Positions 25,370 to 32,670 of a stretch of DNA of 48,109 bases are shown here, piece after piece (position 1 is the stretch's first letter; each line of letters starts with the position of its first letter). The DNA is from Erysipelotrichaceae bacterium (GTDB lineage: Bacteria; Bacillota_I; Bacilli_A; Erysipelotrichales; Erysipelotrichaceae). Location of the stretch: contig JAISTR010000015.1 in assembly GCA_031272515.1 (NCBI GenBank), forward strand, positions 1-48,109, given 5' to 3'. The notes beneath the pieces were generated by a model. The model saw only the letters and a program-made list of their open reading frames with translations. It made no database searches and was not told the origin of the DNA. Position numbers and translations under genes: made by a program.

Positions 25370-26755
25370 ATGAAAAATCGGATTTTGAAGTTTAGTCTTT
25401 TTTTGACTGCCCTGCTGATCAGCGTCTTTATGCAAAACACCAGTGTGCAGGCAGAGGATGACGATTGGGGTGACATGTACATCACCAGCGGGTATTATCA
25501 TTTGAACCAGGATGCCAAAAGCGATGTGAACGGGCAGTGGGACTATGATGCCGATACCGGTACCTTAACGATAAATGGGAATATTAATGGAGGTGTTGAT
25601 ATCACCGTCAAAGAACAGTTTCCCCATGACACTTTCAAGGTCGTCTTCACCAAAGATATAGAATGCGACAGTTCCTGGACCTTTTGGCAAGGCAATGTTG
25701 AAATCATCGGTCAAGGAAAAGATAACCCGAGAATCTATATGTCTTCGGCTTTAAATGCGGAACAGGACTCTTTGTCAATTTCCAACATCGCTATGCATGT
25801 TGCCGGTCTCGATACCCATGATGTCACAATTTCCAACAGTGATTTGGATATCACTGGAAATTTTGACGAAAAAGGGGCGCTTTACATTAATAACAGCAAA
25901 GTTCTCATTACTGGTTATCTTCATGTGGGAAAGGATCTGGTAAGAAACGGCAAAGCTTCTCTCACAATCAACGATAGTGTTGTAACTGTTGACAGCAGTT
26001 CAACCAGCTATAATGAGGTTCGTGCTGATGAAATTTATATCAATGGTGTTTCTGATGTGCGGGTGATGGATGGAACCGTTTATGCCCGTAATTATTTGCA
26101 TTTGAATCTTGGTTTAGGCGGAGCATTTGAAGTGCAGGCACCTGAGGCAGAGCAAGCGATTAAAACTGACAGTGTTGATAGCAGCATCATCATCAACCGC
26201 ACCAACCAAATGATGCTGCCGAAAAATGGGAGTGTTCAAATTTACGACGATGCTCAAACCATTATGGACAATGAGCAGCCAGCCAGCCATGTATTGATTG
26301 CCAATCCCAAGGTTTCCGGTGTCAGCATCTTCCCCAATGAGGCAGCTGTAAAGCCAGGAGAAAGCATGCAATTCACCGCTCTCACAGCTGCCAGCGAAAA
26401 TGTCGATGACCTTGTGCTTTTCGCACTCTATGGTAATCCAACCAGTCCAGATACCTTTCTGGATCAGGATGGGTTACTTACCATCGGCAGTGATGAAACC
26501 GCGAAGGTTCTCAGCGTTGTTGCCCTTTCTGATGCGGATCACTCCAAGTTTGATGTCGCACCGGTACTGGTTCAACAGGAAACAGTAGTGGTGAACAACG
26601 CCCAAAACAGCAGCCAAAGAACAGCCAGCCCGGTAAATGACAGCACCATCCCTTTGACCGGAGTTGCTCCCACTACGCTTTTATGGCCCTTGGCAATGAC
26701 CACCACCGGCTTGACCATCGCCTATCTCAAAAGCAAAAAGAAAAACTGCGACTGA
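25370..26755 (+). CDS. Single-module surface protein (paralog 4)
   Basis: The 461-aa protein starts at ATG 25370, 6 nt after AGAGGAG; the reading frame extends upstream through the leader but without a ribosome-binding site. The signal peptide ends near 'SVQA-ED'. The head is Cys-free ('DDDWGDMYITSG', 'WDYDADTGTLTINGNING') and resembles modules 5-7 of paralog 1. The beta-helix-like region is short and more Asp/Asn-rich. The Ig-like part has 'VSGVSIFPNEAAVKPG', 'LYGNPTS' and 'LTIGSDETAKVL'. It ends with 'IPLTGV', a helix and 'KSKKKNCD'. Codon use looks more AT-rich than in paralog 1. Confidence 0.83.
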   Translation: MKNRILKFSLFLTALLISVFMQNTSVQAEDDDWGDMYITSGYYHLNQDAKSDVNGQWDYDADTGTLTINGNINGGVDITVKEQFPHDTFKVVFTKDIECDSSWTFWQGNVEIIGQGKDNPRIYMSSALNAEQDSLSISNIAMHVAGLDTHDVTISNSDLDITGNFDEKGALYINNSKVLITGYLHVGKDLVRNGKASLTINDSVVTVDSSSTSYNEVRADEIYINGVSDVRVMDGTVYARNYLHLNLGLGGAFEVQAPEAEQAIKTDSVDSSIIINRTNQMMLPKNGSVQIYDDAQTIMDNEQPASHVLIANPKVSGVSIFPNEAAVKPGESMQFTALTAASENVDDLVLFALYGNPTSPDTFLDQDGLLTIGSDETAKVLSVVALSDADHSKFDVAPVLVQQETVVVNNAQNSSQRTASPVNDSTIPLTGVAPTTLLWPLAMTTTGLTIAYLKSKKKNCD

Positions 26756-27021
26756 ATCATTGGCAACTACTTGCGTTTATTGCGACCGTGGCTCGGCAGG
26801 CAGAATACCGAAGCAGTCAGCGTCTGTTACTGATTTTGCGAAGGAAATTTGAAACTATAACCATCTGTCAATTACCCCGCGAATGACTTTCAATGTCATT
26901 TCCGTCGTAAATATATCATATCCCGATATATTTACGACGGTTTTGACAGTAGATTCCATTATCACTGTATCATCTGCCCTGTTTTCAAATATGTGAAATG
27001 AACAATAGAAAAAAGGAAATC
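26756..27021. other. Intergenic stretch between paralogs 4 and 5
   Basis: The gap from the paralog 4 stop to the paralog 5 start is 376 nt. It contains a small inverted repeat AATGAC-N7-GTCATT (about 26882-26900), the long palindrome at 26902-26944 described separately and then the paralog 5 promoter and leader. I see no supportable gene in it. Confidence 0.5.
26902..26944 (+). terminator. Long AT-rich palindrome, likely terminator of paralog 4
   Basis: CCGTCGTAAATATATC (26902-26917), a 7-nt loop and GATATATTTACGACGG (26925-26940) form a perfect 16-bp stem followed by TTTT. It is longer and more AT-rich than the other terminators here and lies 146 nt past the stop codon, so a second role as a protein-binding site or a remnant of a small element is possible. 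Confidence 0.6.
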
Positions 27022-27112
27022 TTGTTTTTTAATATCACCGGTCTATAATGAAGTCAGGAATTCTAGGAGAACACGGGACAATCATACCAGTGTTTTCTTT
27101 TTTTAGAAAACA
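27022..27112 (+). promoter_or_regulatory. Promoter and attenuator-like leader of surface paralog 5
   Basis: TTGTTT (27022-27027), 16 nt, TATAAT (27044-27049). AGGAATTCTAGGAGA (27056-27070) is identical to the box of paralog 1. The hairpin is AACACGGG with CCAGTGTT (27070-27094, one mismatch, 9-nt loop), followed by TTCTTTTTTT. TGTTTTCT (27091-27098) can pair with AGAAAACA (27105-27112). The ATG is at 27132. Confidence 0.7.
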
Positions 27113-27131
27113 TCACAATGCAGGAGGATTT

Positions 27132-28445
27132 ATGAAAACCAGGATGATTCGCCTTGCTTATGTTTACATTATTGTTTTATTTTTCATATGCATTTTTCCC
27201 CTGTCCGTTAAGGCAGATGACTGGGGAACATTAGAAATTGAAAGTGTCACCTATGGCTTAAAGACGGATGCATCCGGGACCAACTGGTCCTATGATGCAG
27301 ATACCGGCGTCTTGACTTTGCATGGCGATATATCATCTGCCATAACTGCTGTCCCCAATGGCCAGTTCCCCTATTCATCCATGACTTTGATTTACAGCAC
27401 TGATGTCACAGTCGCGGGAAATCTGGTTTTGAGCAATAGCATCATTAACGGCAGTGGCAAAGACACCAGTAATCCTACCCTGACAATCAACGGTAACATT
27501 CAAGTCGACGGAGATTTATCCATCTCTGATGCCAGACTCAGCACGCAGAATATTCAAGCCGGAGAGCTTTCAATCAGTAACAGCAATGTCACCGCCAATA
27601 ACTTGTTAGGCTTGAAGTCTCTCTCCATCGATCAAAGCGTCATCACCGTCAATATAGGAATCTCCTCCAAGGGGTCACCGATCACCATTTCCGATTCCAA
27701 AATAACGGTGAGCGGAAATAACGGTTATATCAGCTGTTCCCAAACAATTATTTCCGGTTTAATCGATATTAAAATTCATAATGGCATGTTGGTAGCGGAG
27801 TCGGAGGGCTTAATCATTGACATCACGGAAGGCAGTATCATTGACGTGAATAATGATATCAGCAGCTTAGCGATTGCGGCAGGAGATCCTGGCGGACTGC
27901 AATTGGCAGACCAGGTAAAAGTCCGTCTTCCTTATGAAGGATATGTAGGAATGTCTCAGGGGGAGAAACCTGTTCAAACCATTCTCAACCATGACGGACA
28001 AACCGCAGCCCATGTGATTTTAGCCGTACCGGTCCCCTTCTATATCCAGCCGCAAAATCCTTCCCTGGCACCCGGGGAAACTTTGGCCTTATCACTGGTG
28101 GATAAAGAAGATAAGCTCAGTGCAGTTGCGGTCAGTTGGCAAATCCTCTCCAATAAAACCAGCAGCAGTACTTATATTGACGCAAACGGCGTTTTGCATA
28201 TCGGAGCCGATGAGCAGGCAGCCAGCCTGAGCATTCAGGCGATGTCAGCAGATGATGATACCAATACCGCTGAGGTTACTGTATCAATCGCAACAAAAAC
28301 ACCGCCAAAAGCCTCTGTGCACTCAGTGCAAAGCACAGCTGCTGTTGCACCGCCTACTGCGGCTTTATTAAATCCCGGGCTCTGGCTGACAACCTTGCTG
28401 TTGGCATTGTTTGCGGTGGCGTTGGTTGCAGGAAGGGAGAATTGA
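27132..28445 (+). CDS. Single-module surface protein (paralog 5)
   Basis: The 437-aa protein starts at ATG 27132 behind AGGAGGATTT. The signal peptide ends near 'SVKA-DD'. The head 'DDWGTLEIESVTYGL' and 'NWSYDADTGVLTLHGDI' is Cys-free and close to paralog 4 and module 7 of paralog 1. The Ig-like domain has 'FYIQPQNPSLAPGETLAL', 'SNKTSSSTYIDANGVLHIG' and 'ADEQAASL'. The C-terminal segment is 'VAPPTAA', a hydrophobic helix and a very short tail 'AGREN' with little positive charge. The sorting-like motif has lost the Gly after Thr, so this paralog may be membrane-retained or released instead of wall-linked. Confidence 0.83.
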   Translation: MKTRMIRLAYVYIIVLFFICIFPLSVKADDWGTLEIESVTYGLKTDASGTNWSYDADTGVLTLHGDISSAITAVPNGQFPYSSMTLIYSTDVTVAGNLVLSNSIINGSGKDTSNPTLTINGNIQVDGDLSISDARLSTQNIQAGELSISNSNVTANNLLGLKSLSIDQSVITVNIGISSKGSPITISDSKITVSGNNGYISCSQTIISGLIDIKIHNGMLVAESEGLIIDITEGSIIDVNNDISSLAIAAGDPGGLQLADQVKVRLPYEGYVGMSQGEKPVQTILNHDGQTAAHVILAVPVPFYIQPQNPSLAPGETLALSLVDKEDKLSAVAVSWQILSNKTSSSTYIDANGVLHIGADEQAASLSIQAMSADDDTNTAEVTVSIATKTPPKASVHSVQSTAAVAPPTAALLNPGLWLTTLLLALFAVALVAGREN

Positions 28446-28539
28446 GTTTAAGAAAGTTCAGATGTCTCACTACTCTTGGGTGCTTGTAAAAAAGACAACC
28501 GCATAATTGCTGTAGAATGTGTTTTGGAAAAGATAAACC

Positions 28540-28575
28540 AACCAGGGGAACCTTCCGGTTCCCCTGGTTTCTCTA
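28540..28575. terminator. Bidirectional terminator between paralog 5 and the SIS operon
   Basis: AACCAGGGGAACC, TTCC loop and GGTTCCCCTGGTT form a perfect 13-bp stem. TTTCTCT follows on the plus strand and GGTTTATCTTTT on the minus strand. Confidence 0.88.
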
Positions 28576-28578
28576 TTG

Positions 28579-29301
28579 TCACAGATACTTGATCCGTCCC
28601 TCATATTTTTTCATCAGGGCTTCATTATCATTGCCATCCACGTTTTGTGAAGCCAGTACCGGTAAGGGCAAGCCCTTCTCATTGACGATCTTCAAGGCTT
28701 CATAAACGATGGTATTGACCAGCAGGCAGGAAGACAAAGTCGACCCCGGTCCGGTGGAAATATTGCCGACGGTCATCATTGCATCCCCGGCATCCACACA
28801 GTTGTCCAAAACCACATCCACGACCTCAAACAAGCGCTTACCGGATGAATGGCGGCTTTGGGAAGCCTGGGACTGCTTCAGGTTGGTAATGGCAATGGTA
28901 TAGACCCCTTCCTTTTTAGCCCGCATCGCCATCTCAATCGGACAGGCATTGCGGCCGGAGTTGGAAATCAGCACCATGATATCGCCCTTCTCAATCTTGT
29001 ATTGGTCATAGATGATATCCGCCAGCCCTTCCAGTCTCTCCAGAGCACCGGAGCGCCGCTCGCCATTGGAAGTCAATACATCCGGGTCCAGCATCGCATT
29101 GACATTGGCCAAGCCTCCGGCTCTGCCAAACATCTCAATGCCGGTGATATGGGAGTGGCCGGTTCCAAAGGTATGGATCATATGGTCGCTCTCGATATTT
29201 TCCGCAAACTTTTTGGCCAGTGCCTTAATGGTCTCACGGTTGGTATCAATCACCTCTTTGAACAGCTGTTCTACACGGTTGACATACGCAAATTCACTCA
29301 T
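28579..29301 (-). CDS. SIS-domain sugar-phosphate-binding protein 1 (UPF0309-like)
   Basis: The 240-aa protein is a single SIS domain with an N-terminal helix. Phosphosugar contacts are visible: 'FGTGHSHI' (loop 1), 'LISNSGRNACP' (loop 2) and 'SRHSSGKRLFE'. The conserved 'GRAGGL' follows loop 1. It resembles the UPF0309 group, uncharacterised SIS proteins related to MurQ/GmhA-type isomerases and etherases. GGGAGG precedes the ATG. It starts 2 nt after the stop of the second SIS gene and is the last gene of the three-gene operon. The exact substrate is unknown; an amino-sugar phosphate is a fair guess. Confidence 0.88.
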   Translation of the reverse strand: MSEFAYVNRVEQLFKEVIDTNRETIKALAKKFAENIESDHMIHTFGTGHSHITGIEMFGRAGGLANVNAMLDPDVLTSNGERRSGALERLEGLADIIYDQYKIEKGDIMVLISNSGRNACPIEMAMRAKKEGVYTIAITNLKQSQASQSRHSSGKRLFEVVDVVLDNCVDAGDAMMTVGNISTGPGSTLSSCLLVNTIVYEALKIVNEKGLPLPVLASQNVDGNDNEALMKKYEGRIKYL

Positions 29302-29303
29302 CT

Positions 29304-30056
29304 TCAGATCCTCCCTTTATATTTTTTATAGAGTGCTTGATTGTGTTCTTGATAACCCTTGACCTCGCTGCTGTAAAGCAGCGGGGCTTCTACGCCCTTT
29401 TCGTCCAGGATTCTTGTAATCTCAATGGTCAGCGATTGGGCGATATAGATGCCGGTGATGGATGACAGGGAGCAGATCTTCTCCGGTCCATCCCCGGTCT
29501 CCAATAGCGCGTCCCCGCGTGGCCCGCAGTTATCAATCACCACATCCGCCAGCTCATAGAGCTTCTTGCCAGAGGGATGGCGGCTGGGCTCTGCCAGGGT
29601 GTGCTCCATCGAGGTGATGACAATCACCTTGTGCCCTTTTGCCTTGGCGGTCAAGGCCAGGTCAATAACCAGGCCGTTGATGCCGGAATTGGAGATCACG
29701 ATAAAGGCATCCTGGGGTTTGATGTCATGCAAATCATAGAGCTTGTCCGCAATCCCGGGCCTTCTTTCAAAGATGTTGGTTTGGTCCTTGAAGTCCGCCA
29801 GTGTCGTCATGCCCTTGACCACAAAGTCACTGGATTCAATCATATGAAACGGCAACAGGCTCCCGGCCCTGCCTGTGCACTCTGCCGCAAAGCCGACGGA
29901 GTGTCCGGAGCCAAAGATCTGCACGACGCCATCCTGGGCAATGCTGTTCGCAAAGATTTCTGAGGCTTTTCTGATATTCTCGCTTTGGGTATCTCTGACC
30001 TTGTCAATCAAAGCCATGGCATGGTCATAGAAGTAGTCCATATTGATATGTGTCAT
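29304..30056 (-). CDS. SIS-domain sugar-phosphate-binding protein 2 (UPF0309-like)
   Basis: The 250-aa paralog of the downstream gene keeps all SIS signatures: 'FGSGHSVGF', 'GRAGSL', 'VISNSGINGLV' and 'SRHPSGKKLYE'. I chose ATG 30056, 10 nt after the stop of the upstream gene and preceded by GTGAGGG. The reading frame extends upstream into the preceding gene, but those residues look like out-of-frame sequence. It would form a homodimer, or a heterodimer with one of its neighbours, since SIS proteins build the active site across subunits. Confidence 0.87.
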   Translation of the reverse strand: MTHINMDYFYDHAMALIDKVRDTQSENIRKASEIFANSIAQDGVVQIFGSGHSVGFAAECTGRAGSLLPFHMIESSDFVVKGMTTLADFKDQTNIFERRPGIADKLYDLHDIKPQDAFIVISNSGINGLVIDLALTAKAKGHKVIVITSMEHTLAEPSRHPSGKKLYELADVVIDNCGPRGDALLETGDGPEKICSLSSITGIYIAQSLTIEITRILDEKGVEAPLLYSSEVKGYQEHNQALYKKYKGRI

Positions 30057-30066
30057 AGCGGGTCCC

Positions 30067-30807
30067 TCACGAATTCCAGCGTCCCAGATACTTGTCCGAG
30101 ATCGCTTTGTTATGCACATCAGCACCGGTGACATTGGCACTCAGCAGCACCGGCACTTCACTGCCCTTCTCTTTGAGATAGCGGTAGATTTCCGCCGTCA
30201 GCATCTGCACCACCATGTTGGCTGCCACATTGGCTGCCTGGGTGATTTTAATGCCATCCTTATAAGGCAGGATGGTGTCCGGATAAGGAATGCCGAGATC
30301 CAAAAACTCATCCGCCAACGCCTTGATTTGTTTTCCGATCTCTGCACTCTCGCTTTTCTCTAATGCTTCACTACTAGACATAAAGAAAATCTTAAAGCCC
30401 TTGGCTTTCGCGAGCTTCGCGAAATCCAGGGTAACCGGATAGAAACTGGAGATGGCTCCGATAAAGATGGCATCCTCCTTTTGGATGTTGTAGGTTGCCC
30501 AGAGCTTCTCTGCCAAATCCCCTCTTTCATAAAAATCCGGCGCAAACGTTTCTTCCTCTTTCACGATGCCCCGCAATAATAAATCCCTGACATAGATACG
30601 ATGATAGGGCATCAAGCCGCCTGCCCGGTAGCCCAGCTCCATGGAAAAGGCCATGTCATGCTCAATTCCAAACAGCTGGATGATGCCGTTGTTTTCCATG
30701 ATGTCGCCAAAGCATTTGGCCCAATGAATGATGTTGTCTTTCTGAGCGGCTTTGGTGTCATCCAGGATTTTTTTCACTGCTGCATAATAATCCTTTACTT
30801 CCAGCAT
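30067..30807 (-). CDS. SIS-like protein 3 with degenerate ligand motifs
   Basis: The 246-aa protein aligns along its length with the two following genes ('GIIQLFG', 'YRAGGLMPYHRI', 'TLDFAKLAKAKGF', C-terminal 'SANVTGADVHNKAI'). The key ligand residues are changed: 'FGTGHS' is 'FGIEHD', 'ISNSGRN' is 'ISSFYPV' and 'SRHxSGK' is 'SESAEIGK'. It is probably not catalytic by itself and may be a partner or regulator. The start at 30807 was chosen because AAAGGAGG has a 7-nt spacing to it; an ATG 6 nt earlier is too close. It is the first gene of the operon. Confidence 0.82.
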   Translation of the reverse strand: MLEVKDYYAAVKKILDDTKAAQKDNIIHWAKCFGDIMENNGIIQLFGIEHDMAFSMELGYRAGGLMPYHRIYVRDLLLRGIVKEEETFAPDFYERGDLAEKLWATYNIQKEDAIFIGAISSFYPVTLDFAKLAKAKGFKIFFMSSSEALEKSESAEIGKQIKALADEFLDLGIPYPDTILPYKDGIKITQAANVAANMVVQMLTAEIYRYLKEKGSEVPVLLSANVTGADVHNKAISDKYLGRWNS

Positions 30808-30830
30808 TGCCATTCCTCCTTTACCCTTTT

Positions 30831-30836
30831 ATTGTA
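30831..30836 (-). promoter_or_regulatory. -10 box for the SIS operon
   Basis: TACAAT on the minus strand lies 23 nt before the first SIS start codon. No good -35 box is visible; that region is A/T-rich and abuts the palindrome at 30858-30882. Confidence 0.45.
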
Positions 30837-30857
30837 CTTTAAAGAGCAGGCAAATAA

Positions 30858-30882
30858 AAGGATTCGGCAATACCGAATCCTT
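30858..30882. promoter_or_regulatory. Perfect palindrome in the divergent promoter region
   Basis: AAGGATTCGG, CAATA and CCGAATCCTT form 10-bp arms in the 97-nt gap between the SIS operon and the divergent membrane-protein gene, just upstream of the likely -35 region of the SIS operon. It suits an operator for a sugar-responsive regulator. A TTTTATTT tract on the minus-strand side means a terminator is also possible. Confidence 0.45.
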
Positions 30883-30904
30883 AAATTGCCTTGAAAGAAG
30901 GCCA

Positions 30905-32662
30905 TTGAATAATTCACCGATTCAGGGTATTCTGAAACTGATGGAAAAACTCCCTATCTTTCAAAAAAAACATCCGTTGATATCCCAGGGACTTTTGCCC
31001 CTGTTTTTTGTCATTTGTACTACCGCTTTGTTCAGTATTGTGTCCATGTTCTGGTTTTATAAGTCCGGCAGTATCTTCAGCGGCTACGACTGGAACTTCC
31101 ATATCGGCCGCTTAATCGGCCTGTCCTATTCCCTGTCCGCCCATACCTTCCCCTTCTACGTCAATCCCTTCTTCTACTATGGCATGGGCTATGCCTGTAA
31201 CTTGTTCTATGGGGAGGTTTTGCTTTTATTTCCTGCCCTGCTTTTGTATTTCCATATGGACCTGGTACTGGTCTTGAAGCTTTTCTTTGTGCTCTTGGCA
31301 ATTGCGACAGCGGTGACTTCCTACTTTTCCCTGTTGTTATTATTTGAAAAAAAGAACATTGCCATTTGCGGCAGTCTCTTCTATACCTTCAGTGTCTATC
31401 GGGCTGCTGATCTGTATATGCGCTTTGCCTTGGGCGAGGTTGTGGCCTTTGTCTTTTTGCCCTTGATTATTACCGGCTGTGCCATTCTTTTTACTAAGCC
31501 AAAAGCGGCCAAATGGTGTTTGATCATCGGCTTTAGCGGTTTACTGTACAGCCATCTGATCAGCTTTACCTTGGCGATACTCTATCTTTTGTTCTATCTG
31601 GTGTTTCACTATAAGAAAATCATCAAGGACTCTAAAACGCTTTATCCAGTCCTGAGTGCCGGTGTGATTGCGGTTGGTCTATGCGCTTATCAGCTGTTTC
31701 CGATGCTGGAGCAGCTGGTTTCGCAAAGCTTCCGCTTTCAAACAAGTCCCCTGACCGTTCCCTATGAGAACACCTACACGCTTTCTGACCTTATTAAAAG
31801 TATCACCAACCTGCCGTTTCACGACAGTTCCTATGTCATCGGCATCGGGTTTTTCATCCTGTTTGTACTCATCCTCCGTCTTTTATTGAAAAAACAGAAA
31901 GACAGTGCCAAAGTCAAAACCGCGGACCGCTTTTTGCTTGGGGCAATACTTTTGTTGGCATGTACTTCAGACTGGTTTCCATGGAAGCTTCTCACCCCCC
32001 TCAACTTCCTGCAATTCCCCTGGCGCTTATGCCTGTTTATCACCCTGTTTCTTTCCATCAGCGCGGCGGTATACCTGGATTACTTTGATGAAAACAAAAA
32101 GCGATGCCTGCTTTATGCCTGCAGTTTTCTGGTGCTGTTTTCAAACCTCTATATTCTGGGTTTTAAATACCGCAATACCTACGAGCATACCAGCCGTTCC
32201 ATAGAAAGCGGACAGGCACTATCAAGAGCTGTGGATCCCACCGCCGTCAGCGGTGGGGAATACCTGCCGGCAGTCAGCCCGCCGGGCGAAATCAATTACC
32301 TGAGTCAGCTGGGAGTTTACTTCCCGGTCGACTACCAGCATGTCACTATTGATCAGGTAGAGCGGACCTTATCCGCTTTGACCTTTCACTACACCAGTGA
32401 CACCCAAACCACACAGATCACGGTTCCCTATCTCTACTACAAAGGCTACAGCATTACCGTAAACAGCCAAAGCGTTGAAACAAAAAAATCCGACATCGGT
32501 TTATTGCAGTTTGAAACCAGTGAGCAGGAGGGCATTGTGGAAATCCGCTACCGCGGCACCATGATCCAAAAGGTGTCCTTTCTGATCTCCATTTTAACTT
32601 TCCTATTTGCCGGGATTTACGGGATGCGGGAGTTCTGGATGTGGCTTAAAGCGAAGTCATAA
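30905..32662 (+). CDS. Polytopic membrane protein (6-pyruvoyl-tetrahydropterin synthase-related / GT-C-like)
   Basis: The product is about 585 aa with 10 or more membrane helices in residues 25-420. An extracytoplasmic beta-rich region (about 430-545) follows, then a final helix with basic tail 'WLKAKS'. The early 'GYDWNFHIGRLIGL' loop and the overall plan match the PTPS-related membrane family and YfhO-like proteins, which have a GT-C fold and are thought to transfer sugars from lipid carriers outside the cell. The start is uncertain: TTG 30905 has AGAAGG 3 nt upstream; ATG 30941 is weaker. It is separate from the polysaccharide operon and convergent with it, with only 8 nt between the stops and no terminator seen. 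Confidence 0.75.
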   Translation: MNNSPIQGILKLMEKLPIFQKKHPLISQGLLPLFFVICTTALFSIVSMFWFYKSGSIFSGYDWNFHIGRLIGLSYSLSAHTFPFYVNPFFYYGMGYACNLFYGEVLLLFPALLLYFHMDLVLVLKLFFVLLAIATAVTSYFSLLLLFEKKNIAICGSLFYTFSVYRAADLYMRFALGEVVAFVFLPLIITGCAILFTKPKAAKWCLIIGFSGLLYSHLISFTLAILYLLFYLVFHYKKIIKDSKTLYPVLSAGVIAVGLCAYQLFPMLEQLVSQSFRFQTSPLTVPYENTYTLSDLIKSITNLPFHDSSYVIGIGFFILFVLILRLLLKKQKDSAKVKTADRFLLGAILLLACTSDWFPWKLLTPLNFLQFPWRLCLFITLFLSISAAVYLDYFDENKKRCLLYACSFLVLFSNLYILGFKYRNTYEHTSRSIESGQALSRAVDPTAVSGGEYLPAVSPPGEINYLSQLGVYFPVDYQHVTIDQVERTLSALTFHYTSDTQTTQITVPYLYYKGYSITVNSQSVETKKSDIGLLQFETSEQEGIVEIRYRGTMIQKVSFLISILTFLFAGIYGMREFWMWLKAKS

Positions 32663-32670
32663 GGGCATTA

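Noticed and set aside
26683-26886. Small plus-strand frame overlapping the end of paralog 4
   Set aside because: It begins inside paralog 4 in another frame, has no ribosome-binding site and no recognisable motif.
28579-30807. SIS genes as murQ, glmS or gmhA
   Set aside because: There is no GATase domain, and lengths and motifs fit the uncharacterised UPF0309 type better, so no gene symbol was given.
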